Below are positions 1 to 9,600 of a stretch of 64,000 nucleotides of DNA, piece after piece. The DNA is from Nonomuraea glycinis (lineage in GTDB: Bacteria > Actinomycetota > Actinomycetes > Streptosporangiales > Streptosporangiaceae): the NCBI RefSeq assembly GCF_014646515.1, contig NZ_BMNK01000007.1, forward strand, positions 312,398-376,397. The letters are read 5' to 3'. The notes below the pieces were generated by a model. It saw only the letters and a list, made by a program, of their open reading frames with translations, was not told the origin of the DNA and did no database searches. Within the stretch, counting starts at the first letter, position 1, and each line of letters opens with the position of its first letter. The position numbers and the translations under genes are program-made.

Positions 1-73
1 ACAAATTGATCATCCTCCGGTAATCGTCGGGACGGAGACTGGCCGCGCAGCGCAGTCCATGGAGGTGATCATC

Positions 74-475
74 TTGGAGCACGACCATACGAGCATGGAG
101 GCGGCCGGCCAGGCGATCCACACCGAGGGAGGGGAGTTCCGGCAGAGCGCGGACCGGCTCGGCACGCAGCTGGCGCGGTTCATCCCCTACTTCGGCAACC
201 CGTCCAGCGACGAGGCGGCGCGCATCTTCCGCCTGGGCGAGGAGGGGCATCCCGGCTTCGACTCCGCCTACGAGGATCTGAGCGAGGCCCTGACCAGCCT
301 GAGCGAGGCGTACAAGGCCGTCGGCACCGCGGTGGTGTCGATGAGCAAGAACACCAAGGCGGGCGACCTGGCCAGCATGATCGACCAGAACGCCTTCATC
401 CAGGAGCTCTTCAAGTTCGCCGAGCGCGAGAACGACGGCATCAGCGTGCCGAGCACTCCCGTCGAGCGAGCCTGA
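74..475 (+). CDS. ESX/WXG100-like small helical protein
   Basis: A 133-residue, probably all-helical protein of the size and composition seen in actinobacterial ESX (type VII) substrates and their partners. No clear W-x-G turn is visible, so family membership is inferred from helical pattern and context. The start is chosen as TTG at 74 because a near-perfect ribosome binding site (GGAGGTGATC, 61-70) lies at the right distance. The ATG at 59 would place that site inside the gene. The next gene follows after 10 nt and has the same helical character at its N terminus, so the two are probably co-transcribed and may act together. The function is otherwise unknown. Confidence 0.6.
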   Translation: MEHDHTSMEAAGQAIHTEGGEFRQSADRLGTQLARFIPYFGNPSSDEAARIFRLGEEGHPGFDSAYEDLSEALTSLSEAYKAVGTAVVSMSKNTKAGDLASMIDQNAFIQELFKFAERENDGISVPSTPVERA

Positions 476-485
476 GGAGGCGGAC

Positions 486-1439
486 ATGCCCATCGGGGTC
501 GCGGCCAAGGTCGCCCTGGGCGGGATGGCCGGTGCCGGCGCGGCCGGGATCCTGGCGCCCGAGTTCCTGTTCGGCGTCTCGTACCTGGAAGGAGACCCGG
601 ACAAGATCCGCGAGGCGGCCGACGTCCTGGACGACATCGCCGACGCCATCGACACCCACTTCCACGAGGCGAACACGGCCGCCGTGGTCGTCTGGACGAA
701 AAGCTCCGGCCCGGCGGTCGACGCGTTCAAGAAGTTCTGGACCAAGCGGTACGGTCCGGCCGTCCTCGCGGTCTCGCTCAAGCACCGCAGGGCGGCCGCC
801 GCCTGCCGCGCCTACGCCGACGTCATCGAGAAGGTCAATCACGCGCTGCGGGTGCTGTGCTGGATCATGACGGTGGACATGATGTTCACCATCGGGTATC
901 AGGTGCTCACCTGGAAGCTGCTGCAGGCCATCATGAAGCGGCAGGTGCTGCTGCTCAAGTTCACCGCGCGCCGCTACGTCACGATGCTGCTGCCCCTGCT
1001 GGCCTACTACATCGCCGACAGCACCGCGTACGCCGGCGGCCAGGTGCTGCTGCCGCTCGGGCTGAACCTCGCGGGCGGCATCAAGACCGACCTGGCCGGC
1101 AACGACGTGCGCTCGGCGGGCCACAACCTGACGGTGTTCCGTGAGCACTTCGTCGCCAACATGGTCTTCGACGGGGTGGCCGACGGTGGCGTGGCGCTCG
1201 CGTCCAAGGTGCCGGGCCTGCGCACGGTCGCCACCAACGTCAAGCTGGGGAAGAGCGTGACACTGAACACCGGCAACTTCGTCCCCCGGATGGCGGCCTC
1301 GACCGCGTACTCGATGAGCCTGGACGCACAGCACGGCGACAACCCGCTCCCTGGCACCGAGCACGGGCTGACCGAGGAGGAGATGTACCAGAAGTTCATC
1401 ATCCACGGCACCCGCAGCCTCATCCCCCGGATCTTCTGA
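486..1439 (+). CDS. ESX-associated protein with membrane segments
   Basis: A 317-residue protein with a strong ribosome binding site (GAGGAGG) 6 nt before ATG. Residues about 25-115 form a helical region resembling the WXG100/LXG-type N-terminal domains of type VII secretion substrates. Residues about 118-190 are hydrophobic, with two or three possible membrane helices. The C-terminal third is Gly/Ala/Thr-rich without a recognised catalytic motif. It directly follows the short helical gene, and a YbaB-like gene converges on it 12 nt downstream, a combination often seen near actinobacterial ESX genes. Whether it is a secreted effector or a membrane partner cannot be decided from the sequence. 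Confidence 0.55.
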   Translation: MPIGVAAKVALGGMAGAGAAGILAPEFLFGVSYLEGDPDKIREAADVLDDIADAIDTHFHEANTAAVVVWTKSSGPAVDAFKKFWTKRYGPAVLAVSLKHRRAAAACRAYADVIEKVNHALRVLCWIMTVDMMFTIGYQVLTWKLLQAIMKRQVLLLKFTARRYVTMLLPLLAYYIADSTAYAGGQVLLPLGLNLAGGIKTDLAGNDVRSAGHNLTVFREHFVANMVFDGVADGGVALASKVPGLRTVATNVKLGKSVTLNTGNFVPRMAASTAYSMSLDAQHGDNPLPGTEHGLTEEEMYQKFIIHGTRSLIPRIF

Positions 1440-1450
1440 CGGGGGCGCCC

Positions 1451-1774
1451 CTACCGGCTGTCCGTCTCCAGATAGGGCCGGGTCAGCTCCATGGTCCGGC
1501 GGGCCGCGTCCTCGGTCGCCCGCCGCGACAGCTCCACGATCGTCTCGGCCAGTTCCTGCGAGCCCAGCCGCATCGCGCGGGGATCGATGCGCAGGCCCAG
1601 CAGTTGCCCCGAGGCCGACACCCGCACCCTGATCTTGTCATCGGCACCGGCCGCCTGGCCGACGACGTCCCCGATCTCGGCCATGACGCCGGCGAACTCC
1701 TGGGAATTCGCCTGGAACTCCGTCATGAGCCGGTCGAGTTCGGGGTCGCCGGTACGTCGTTCGCGTTCAGCCAT
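1451..1774 (-). CDS. YbaB/EbfC family protein
   Basis: A 107-residue protein matching the YbaB/EbfC fold: an N-terminal helix (about 8-40), a central strand segment containing VRVSASGQLLGLRID, and a C-terminal helix rich in Arg and Glu. The family forms dimers that bind DNA with little sequence specificity. In actinobacteria, diverged copies are commonly found beside WXG100/ESX genes, as here. It is convergent with the ESX-like gene, with only 12 nt between stops containing a short GGGGCGCCCC palindrome. No strong ribosome binding site precedes the ATG. The exact role is unknown. Confidence 0.7.
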   Translation of the reverse strand: MAERERRTGDPELDRLMTEFQANSQEFAGVMAEIGDVVGQAAGADDKIRVRVSASGQLLGLRIDPRAMRLGSQELAETIVELSRRATEDAARRTMELTRPYLETDSR

Positions 1775-1909
1775 GCTGCATTGTCTACCGGATAGTCACA
1801 TACCTGACAATAGGTAAATTTCGTGACATATCGGGTGTGAGGTCGGACATTAAGCCCATTTCCCCTTCAATGGCGTTTTCCAGGGAGGCCGCGTTGGCAA
1901 GCGCGCCGT

Positions 1910-3751
1910 TCACGCCTCGGTCACGTCGACGTCCTCGCTCTTGACGAACATGACGCGGTGGCCGAACTGGATCTGGTGGTACTGCTGAGTGCCGCGGACC
2001 ACGCGGTGCAGCGTGGTGTCGAAGGTGGTCGCCTTGTAGAACTCGCCGGTCGTGGTCAGGCCGACCGTGTACGACTGTCCGGCCGGGAACGTGTACTGCA
2101 GCGGGATCCGCGGCTGCACCTCCACGTCCGCCGGGTACGCCGCCGGCTCCGGGTACGCGCGGCCGTACACGGGAACCGAAGTCAGGCCGGGCCGGGGCGT
2201 CGCGATCAGGGTACGGCTGGGTACGGCCACAGGATCGGACGCCGGATTGTGGAACCACGCCTTCTGGCCCAGGTACCAGATGGCCGTCCAGTCGCCCCGT
2301 CGCTCGGCGACGACGTAACGCTGGCCGGTGCCGGCGCGGGCGGCGTGATCGTACACGCTGTAGCTGGACTCATCCGTCGGGTGTTTGCCGATGTCCTTCA
2401 CGAGGGGTGACTCCCCGCGCGGCTCGGTGTGCAGCCAGACCGAGGCCGACCCGTGCGGCGGGCAGGTGGCGTCGGGGTGCTCCTTGTCGCAGCCGATGTA
2501 GTGCGGACGGTTGCGGTCGTAGTCGGGCAGGATCATGACCGTGGCCGTGCCGGCCTCGCCGTCGGGGCGCAGCGGGGCGCCCATCAGGTCGAAGAAGTGC
2601 GCCCAGTCCCAGTACGGGCCCGGGTCCTCGTGCATCGTCCGCACCTTCTCCGGCAGCAGGCCGGGCACGTTGTCATGGCCGATGATGTGGGCGCGGTCCA
2701 GCGGGACGCCGAACCTGTCCGCCAGGTAACGCACCAGCTTGGCGGACGTGCGGTACATCGCCTCGGTGTACCAGGTGCCGCCCGCGGCCAGGAAGCCCTC
2801 GTGCTCCAGGCCGATCGCCTTGGTGTTGACGTACCAGTTGCCGGCGTGCCAGGCCACGTCCTTGGTGAGCACGTGCTGCGCGAGGTGACCGTCGCGCGAG
2901 CGCAGCGTGTAGTGCCAGCTCATCTCGGCCGGGTCCTGTACGAGGCCGACCGTCTTGTCGTAGAGCTCCTCGGTGTCGTGGATGACGATGTACTGGATCG
3001 TCTGGCTGCTGGGGCGGTCGGCGATGTCGTGGTTGCCGTACTTGCCCTCCGGCCGTCTCCTGTAGAGCGCCGGGATCCACTCGCAGGAGACGGAGCCGGG
3101 GGACTCCACGGCGTCGGCGCCGGTCAGGTGGGGCAGGTCCAGCCGGGTCAGCCAGGAGCGGGACGGGTGCACCTCGGGAGAGGGCGGCAGCGTCACCTCC
3201 GCGCCGGTGTCGGTCGTTCGGGTGGCGCCCTCGTGGATGATCTCGTACACCTCGTCGGCGAAGGTCGCCGCGATCTCCTCGGCCGCGGCGCCCGAGTAGC
3301 GCGCCACCGCGCCGTACCAGTCGGCGGGGTCGTCGCTCGGCGGGGCGCCCAGGGCCCGCTGGTAGTCGGCGAGCAGCGCCGCGCCGCCGTCGATGTTGGC
3401 CGCCGGGTCCTTGCGCAGGTGCTCCAGGCTCTCCCCGGTCAGCTCGGCGGCGCGCTCCAGGGTGTGCAAGGACGTGGGAGAACCGTTCTGCCGCTCTTCC
3501 GGCTCGATGGGAAAGTGTGGAGGGCGGGAGTCGTCGCCGCGTGGGTCCTCGTACCCGTCGAGGTGGTGGTGCCGTGACCGGCTCGGCCCGGCGCCGTCGG
3601 TGAGGTGCATGGGGCCGAATCCGGCGGCCGTGCTCAGCCTGCCACCGTTGCAGTCCCAGCGGGATTCCATGTAGGACACGGCGAGCAGGACGCTCTCGGG
3701 TACGCCGTGTCTCTTCGCGGCCTGCGCGAAGGTTTTCGGCATCGTGGTCAT
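1910..3751 (-). CDS. N-acetylmuramoyl-L-alanine amidase (amidase_2/PGRP type)
   Basis: A 613-residue predicted peptidoglycan hydrolase cleaving the bond between N-acetylmuramic acid and L-Ala. The N-terminal 150 residues resemble a lysozyme/transglycosylase-like helical domain (ESRWDCNGG). The centre is an amidase_2 domain with candidate zinc His in IVIHDTEE and IIGHDNVPG and the DPGPYWDW signature. The C-terminal part has an SH3-like segment (GDWTAIWYLGQKAWFHNP). The ATG at 3751 is chosen over an upstream ATG because GGAGGT sits about 7 nt before it. No signal peptide or membrane anchor is visible, which is unusual for this family. The gene lies downstream of the nuclease-fold gene on the same strand, separated by an AT-rich 112-nt gap. 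Confidence 0.85.
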   Translation of the reverse strand: MTTMPKTFAQAAKRHGVPESVLLAVSYMESRWDCNGGRLSTAAGFGPMHLTDGAGPSRSRHHHLDGYEDPRGDDSRPPHFPIEPEERQNGSPTSLHTLERAAELTGESLEHLRKDPAANIDGGAALLADYQRALGAPPSDDPADWYGAVARYSGAAAEEIAATFADEVYEIIHEGATRTTDTGAEVTLPPSPEVHPSRSWLTRLDLPHLTGADAVESPGSVSCEWIPALYRRRPEGKYGNHDIADRPSSQTIQYIVIHDTEELYDKTVGLVQDPAEMSWHYTLRSRDGHLAQHVLTKDVAWHAGNWYVNTKAIGLEHEGFLAAGGTWYTEAMYRTSAKLVRYLADRFGVPLDRAHIIGHDNVPGLLPEKVRTMHEDPGPYWDWAHFFDLMGAPLRPDGEAGTATVMILPDYDRNRPHYIGCDKEHPDATCPPHGSASVWLHTEPRGESPLVKDIGKHPTDESSYSVYDHAARAGTGQRYVVAERRGDWTAIWYLGQKAWFHNPASDPVAVPSRTLIATPRPGLTSVPVYGRAYPEPAAYPADVEVQPRIPLQYTFPAGQSYTVGLTTTGEFYKATTFDTTLHRVVRGTQQYHQIQFGHRVMFVKSEDVDVTEA

Positions 3752-3863
3752 CACAACCACCTCCACTTGCACCGTCGCATGGACGCCTGTGCGACTGGAG
3801 GTGAATTGGCATTATTTTCCGCTTTTTTTGGGCAATATGAAGATATTCTTCACGGGTGTGCGG
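3752..3863. other. AT-rich intergenic region
   Basis: This gap between two minus-strand genes is much more AT-rich than its surroundings. It holds a run of T residues (about 3824-3830) and a short perfect palindrome, GAAGATATTCTTC, at 3839-3851. It probably contains the amidase promoter and perhaps an operator, but no consensus promoter was clear. Confidence 0.4.
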
Positions 3864-4877
3864 TCAGAAGGCGATGAATGCGTACAGTGCGAGGTGGTTC
3901 GACTTTGTGCCGCTCACCGTGTGGTCGATGCTCGACGGCTGGACGGTGCCCTTGGCGAACAGGTAGTCGATCTTTCTGGAGCCGGAGGTCGCCTTCGCGC
4001 CGTGGCCGGTCAGGCCGAAGCCGCTGAGGGTGGTGGCGGCGATGTTCGTGCGGTTCGCGTCGATCCCGACCACGCGGATCGTCGACGCGTTCAGCAGGCT
4101 CGTGGCGTCCGCGCCGAGATGGATGCCGGAGTTCGCGATGCCCGTGGTGCCCGCGCCCGCGCAGGCGTTCGCGCCGTTCTGTTCCGGGAGGTGCATGGTC
4201 GCGGCGAAGACCTTCGTCCCCGTCTCCTTGATCGTGAACCTGGCGGCGACGGCGCTGGTGCGCTTCCATTTGTGGGCGTTGGTGGTGCCGTCGTCATTGC
4301 TCGGCGGCTTGTACAGCGTGCACCCGGCCCCGCCGCGGTACGACGTGCCGGGCTTCAGCCAGCCGGCGCTCCAGTATTTCGAGACGTCGCCCGCCGCGAG
4401 GCTCAGCGTCCTGGTGTTGTAGACGATCCCGTTGGTCTGCTTCTTCTTCAGGTCGCCGAGCGCCTGCTGACTGCACTTGTGCGAGGCGCCCCACGCCTCC
4501 GGGTCGTCCCACGCGACGATCGCCTTGTACGTGCCCGCCGGATAGCCGAACTTGGCGGAGAGCTGGTCGGCGTAGGCCGTGGCCTGTCCGGTGCCGCGTA
4601 CCTGCTGCACGATCAGGAGGTCGGGTGCCCGCACGTCGGCGGTGCCCGTTCTGCCGTTGTCGTCGACGAGCATCGACGTGAGGTGGTCCGGGCCGGAGAT
4701 CCGGGTGCACGAGCCGTCGGCGTTGTTCCGTACCAGGTTCTCGATGTTGTTGCTGTAGACCCGTAAGACGCGGTCCGCCGCGCCCGTGGGCGCTTCGCGC
4801 GCCTGCGCGGTCGAGGTGGTGAGCGCGGCAGCCGCCGCGACCGCTAGCACGCCGGGCAGTCGATGATCGAATGACAT
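3864..4877 (-). CDS. Secreted endonuclease/exonuclease/phosphatase-fold protein, possibly inactive
   Basis: A 337-residue protein with a signal peptide (residues 1-26, ending around TAQA). The start is set at ATG 4877, where the signal peptide begins. It has the DNase I-like EEP fold landmarks: YSNNIENLV at 41-49, TMHLPEQ, GIDANRTN and RKIDYLF. The catalytic Glu expected in the 'QE' motif is Gln (VQQV, Q92), and the terminal 'SDH' reads SNH (N327). Two acidic catalytic residues are therefore amides. It may be a non-catalytic secreted binder or have altered chemistry. It is transcribed divergently from the biosynthetic locus. Confidence 0.7.
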   Translation of the reverse strand: MSFDHRLPGVLAVAAAAALTTSTAQAREAPTGAADRVLRVYSNNIENLVRNNADGSCTRISGPDHLTSMLVDDNGRTGTADVRAPDLLIVQQVRGTGQATAYADQLSAKFGYPAGTYKAIVAWDDPEAWGASHKCSQQALGDLKKKQTNGIVYNTRTLSLAAGDVSKYWSAGWLKPGTSYRGGAGCTLYKPPSNDDGTTNAHKWKRTSAVAARFTIKETGTKVFAATMHLPEQNGANACAGAGTTGIANSGIHLGADATSLLNASTIRVVGIDANRTNIAATTLSGFGLTGHGAKATSGSRKIDYLFAKGTVQPSSIDHTVSGTKSNHLALYAFIAF

Positions 4878-5125
4878 GGCCGCAGGGTAGCGAATCTCAG
4901 GGCGCGCGAGCTTCGGGATGTCATCCCTCTCCGGTGGAACACCCACGCCGGAACACCTCAGGTCATCACGGATTCGAAACCTTTCGGAAATCTTCTTAAA
5001 GTTTCTCTGTCGCTGAACGGCCCGCATTGCCTATTCTGCCCGCAAGAGCGTCTGCGGTCATCCCTAGGCCCGGCGGTGTTCATCAGGGAGTGCGTCATGC
5101 TGTCGAAATGTTTCGGTGACGGCTT

Positions 5126-6616
5126 GTGATGAGGGAGGAGCGGCGGATCACGTTACCGGATCTGCTCGCCCGCCGGGCGGAGGAGCAGCCCGAGCGCCCC
5201 GCGCTCATCGTGGCCGACGTGGGCGCCCTCACGTTCGGCGCGTGGGACAGACGGGCCAACGCCCTCGCGCACGCGCTGATCGACCGCGGTCTGCCGCCCG
5301 GCCACCGGGTCGGGCTGCTGTTCGACGAGCGGGACTGGGCCGACCTCGCCGTCGCCTGGTGCGCCGTCATGCGGGCCGGCTGCGTCAGCGTGCCCCTGTC
5401 CACCAGGCTCGCGCCCGCCGAACTGCGGCACGCGCTGCTGGACTGCGCCGTGACCGCCGTCCTGCACGGCGCGGACGTCACCCCGCCCGAGGCAGGGGAG
5501 TGGCGGGCGACCTTGGCGGAGCCGGAGGGCGACGACGAGAGTCCGGTACGGCGCGGCCTCCGGCCCGGCGACCTCGCCCAGATCATCTACACCTCGGGCA
5601 CGACCGGCCGGGCGAAAGGGGTCGGCGCCACCCACGCGAACCTCGCCTACGGCGTCTCCACCCACCCGCGCCGCCGCAAGCTCGCCCACTCGCGGCACTT
5701 CCTGCACGCGTTCCCGATCGGCAGCAACGCCGGCCAGACCATGCTCGTCAACGCCCTGGACGCCAGACCCGCCGCACTCACCCTGCCGCGCTTCACCCCG
5801 TCCCGCTTCGCCCGCCTGATCGAGTCGTACGGCGCCGGAACGGTCTTCGTCGTGCCGGCCATGGCCATCGAACTGCTCAACGCCCGGGTGCAGGAGCGGC
5901 ACGACCTGTCCAGCGTCCGGCTGCTCGGCTCCACCGCCGCCAGCCTGCCGCCGGCCGTGGCCGCGGGCATGGCCACGGCGTTCCCGAAGGCGACGATCGT
6001 CAACTACTACACCTCGACCGAGGCGGCCCCGGCGCAGACCACGATGATCGTGGACCCCGAGCGGCCCGCGTCGGTGGGGCGGCCCTCGACCGGCAGCGAC
6101 CTCAAGATCGTCGCCGAGGACGGCAGCGCGGCCGAGCCGGGCGAACAGGGGCACGTCTGGCTGCGGTCGCCCGCCGGGACCCGTGCCTACTACCGGGACC
6201 AGCGGCTGACCGACGACATCTTCCAGGACGGCTGGGTGCGCATGGGCGACGTCGGCTACCTCGACCAGGACGGCTACCTCTACCTCGTCGACCGGGAGAG
6301 CGACGTCATCAAGTCCGGCGCGCACAAGGTCTCCACACTCCAGGTGGAGGCCGCGCTGTTCGAACATCCCGCCGTCGCCGAGGCCGCGGTGGTCGGCGTC
6401 CCGCACCCGGTGCTCGGCCGGGTGACCGCCGCCGCCGTCGTCACCCGCTCCCCGGTCACCGCCGCCGACCTGCGGACCTTCCTGCTGGACCGGCTCGCCA
6501 GGCACGAGCTGCCGAGCCGGCTGCTGTTCCTGCCGGAACTGCCGAAGAACCACGTCGGGAAGGTGGTGAAGCCCCGGCTCCTCGACCTGCTCGGCAACCC
6601 GGACGCGTCCCTGTGA
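5126..6616 (+). CDS. AMP-forming acyl/aryl acid ligase
   Basis: A 496-residue class I adenylate-forming enzyme. The phosphate-binding loop is YTSGTTGRAKG, the acceptor motif YYTSTEAAP, the hinge motif GDVGYLDQDGYLYLVDR, and the catalytic Lys lies in KNHVGKVVK near the C terminus. The family activates carboxylic acids as acyl-AMP and passes them to CoA or a carrier protein. It lacks an attached carrier domain. It is the first gene of locus 1, 43 nt before the first NRPS, so it most likely activates a starter or side-chain acid, perhaps for the free carrier protein at 19272. The GTG start is the best in-frame choice, but no strong ribosome binding site is seen. The substrate cannot be read. Confidence 0.8.
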   Translation: MMREERRITLPDLLARRAEEQPERPALIVADVGALTFGAWDRRANALAHALIDRGLPPGHRVGLLFDERDWADLAVAWCAVMRAGCVSVPLSTRLAPAELRHALLDCAVTAVLHGADVTPPEAGEWRATLAEPEGDDESPVRRGLRPGDLAQIIYTSGTTGRAKGVGATHANLAYGVSTHPRRRKLAHSRHFLHAFPIGSNAGQTMLVNALDARPAALTLPRFTPSRFARLIESYGAGTVFVVPAMAIELLNARVQERHDLSSVRLLGSTAASLPPAVAAGMATAFPKATIVNYYTSTEAAPAQTTMIVDPERPASVGRPSTGSDLKIVAEDGSAAEPGEQGHVWLRSPAGTRAYYRDQRLTDDIFQDGWVRMGDVGYLDQDGYLYLVDRESDVIKSGAHKVSTLQVEAALFEHPAVAEAAVVGVPHPVLGRVTAAAVVTRSPVTAADLRTFLLDRLARHELPSRLLFLPELPKNHVGKVVKPRLLDLLGNPDASL

Positions 6617-6659
6617 GAACCCGACTTCAGCGCCAGCGGACAAGACAGAGAGAACGGTC

Positions 6660-9600
6660 ATGACGCACCGCCAGGAGAGCCTTCCGGCTTCCTTCACCCA
6701 GCAAGGCATGTGGATCAGTGAGCGTATGGGCGCCGGCCTGGCCTACCACATGCCGCTCGCCCTGTGGCTCGACGGCGACCTCGACGTTCGCGCGCTGCTG
6801 TCGGCCTGCGCGGACGTGGCCGCCCGGCATCCGGTGCTGGCCACCGCCTTCGAGGAGAGCGGAGACGGGGTGCGGCTGGTCGCGGGGGCCGAGCCGTCCG
6901 TCACGCTCGCCGACGGGCCCGCCACCGACGCCCTCATCCGGCAGGAGAGCGCCCGGGGCTTCGACCTGGAGAAGGGGCCGCTGGCGCGGTTCACGCTCGC
7001 ACCGGCGGGGCCGGGCCGGCACCTGCTGCTGTTCGTCGCCCACCACCTGGTCTTCGACGGCATCTCCAAGGACATCCTGGTCAGCGACCTGGCCCGCCTG
7101 TACGCGTCCCGGATCGGCGCCGGAGCCCCTGATCCGCTGCCGCCGCTGCCCATCGGCGACGCGCTGCGCGCCGAGCACGAGCGCGCGGCGGCGTCCCTGC
7201 CCGCCGCCCGCGAGTTCTGGGCCGGCCGCTGGACGCCACCCGCCGAACTCGTCCTGCCCGGCCAGCGCCGCACCGTGCCCGGCGCCGGCCGGCCGCCTGC
7301 TGCCGAGCGGGACGACGAGAGCGGGCCGATCGCCCGGTGGCACACCACCGGGCGGTACGGCGTCGGTGAGCAGATCGACGTCGGCGTCGACCGCGAACTC
7401 GGCCGGGACGCCGCCGAGGTGGCCAGGGCGGTCGGCGCGACGACGTTCGAGGTGCTGCTCGCGGGCGTGCACGCGCTGCTGTTCCGGTACGGCACCGAGA
7501 ACGTGGCGGTGGCGATCGACGTGACCACGCGCCGGCCCGCGACCCGCGACCACATCGGCCCGTTCGTCAACGAACTGGCCGTGCTGTCGCGCCCCTCGGC
7601 CGACCAGCCGTTCGCTCAGTTCGTCCGGGACCTGCGGGGTGAGGTGCGTGAGCTGTACCGGTTCCGGGAGGTGCCTCTGGCACGGGCCGCCGGACTGCCG
7701 GCCGGTGGGGCCGCGATCCCGGTGTCGATCAGCTACCGCGAGGCGGCGGCCGACCCGGTTTTTCCCGGGCTGGAGCTGTCCGTCGACCGCATGATGTTCG
7801 GCGGCGGGGTGCGCAACGCCCTGCACCTGCAGTTCGTCGACGGGCCCGACGGGCTGGCCCTGTGCCTGCGGTTCGACCCGGCGGCCGTCGGCACCGGCGC
7901 CGTGACCCGGTTCGCCGACGCGCTGCGCGCCCTGCTGCGCGGTGCCGCCGCCGACCCCGGCGTCCCCTTGGCGGATCTGGACATCCTGCCCGAGGCCGAG
8001 CGGCGGCGGCTGCTGACCGAGTGGAACGACACCGCGGCCGCCTACCCCGCCGACGCCACCCTGCCCGGCCTGTTCGCCGAGCAGGTACGGGCCCGCCCGG
8101 ACGCGACAGCCGTGACGTACGAGGACCGCTCGCTCAGCTTCGCCGGCCTGGACGCCGCGGCCGACCGGCTCGCCCTGCGGCTCCGCGCCGCCGGGGTCGA
8201 GCGCGGCGACCTGGTCGCGGTCCACCTGCGACGCTCCGACACCCTCCTGATCAGCCTGCTCGCCGTCCACCGCGCCGGCGCCGCCTACCTGCCCCTCGAC
8301 CCGGACTACCCGGCCGAACGACTCGCCATGATCACCGCCGACGCCCGCCCCCGGCTCCTGCTGTCCGAAACCCCCGCCCCAGCCCTGCCCGGCCCGGTGT
8401 TCGTCCTCGGCGAAGAGCCCACCGAGGGGTCCGCTGCCGGTGGTTCGCCTGGTCCGGCGCTTTTAGCCGGGGACGAGCCCGCTGCCGATGGTTCGGCAGA
8501 ACGCGCTCCGGGTGGCAGGGCTGAGCTGGGGCCGGGGGAGGCACCCTTGCCGGGCGAGATCGCGTACGTGATCTACACCTCGGGGTCTACGGGGCGGCCC
8601 AAGGGGGTCGAGGTCGACCATCGCAACCTGGCCAATCTGCTGCTCGCGATGCGCGACCGGCTCAAGGCCGGACCCGACGGGACCTGGCTCGCCCTCACCT
8701 CGCCCGCGTTCGACATCTCCGCCCTGGAGCTCTACCTGCCGCTGATCACCGGCGGCCGGGTCGTCGTCGCCCCGCACGGAGCGGTGCGGCGGCCGGCGGC
8801 GCTGGCCCGGCTGGTCGCCGAGCAGGGCGTCACGCACGTCCAGGCCACCCCGTCGGTGTGGCGGCTGCTGCTGCCGGGCGGCATCGGCGGCGTGACCGCC
8901 CTGACGGGCGGCGAGGCGCTGCCGCCCCGGCTCGCCGAGGAGTTACGCGCCCGCTGCGACCGGGTCCTCAACGTGTACGGCCCGACCGAGACGACGATCT
9001 GGAGCACCTACGGCGAGCTCGGCGACACGGTCACGATCGGCCGGCCCCTGGCCAACACCCAGATCTACCTGCTCGACGAGGCACTGCGCCCGGTGCCGGT
9101 GGGCGTCGCGGGCGAGCTGTGCGTCGGCGGCGCGGGGGTGGCGCGCGGTTACCGGGGCCGGCCGGGCCGTACCGCCGAACGGTTCGTCCCCGATCCGTAT
9201 GGTCCGCCTGGTTCGCGGCTGTATCGCACCGGAGACCTGGCCCGGTATCGGGCCGACGGCGAGATCGAGTTCCTCGGCCGCCAGGACGGTCAGGTCAAGC
9301 TGCTGGGGCACCGGATCGAGCTCGGCGAGATCGAGTCCCGTCTGCTGGAGCATGCCCAGGTGGCCGAGGCCGCGGTGCTCGTCCGGGACGGTGACGCCGG
9401 CGATCAACGGCTGATCGCCTACGTCGTCCCGGCGCCCGGCGCGACGCCCGCACCCGGCACGCTGACCGCCCACCTGGCCCGGACGCTGCCCCAGGCGATG
9501 CTGCCCAGCGCGTACGTCACGCTGGCCGCCCTCCCGCTGACCCCGGTCGGCAAACTCGACCGCGCCGCCCTGCCGACCACCACAGGAACACCGACCGGCA

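Noticed and set aside
59..73. ATG at 59 as the start of the first gene
   Set aside because: The strong ribosome binding site at 61-70 would then lie inside the coding region; the TTG at 74 is correctly spaced from it.
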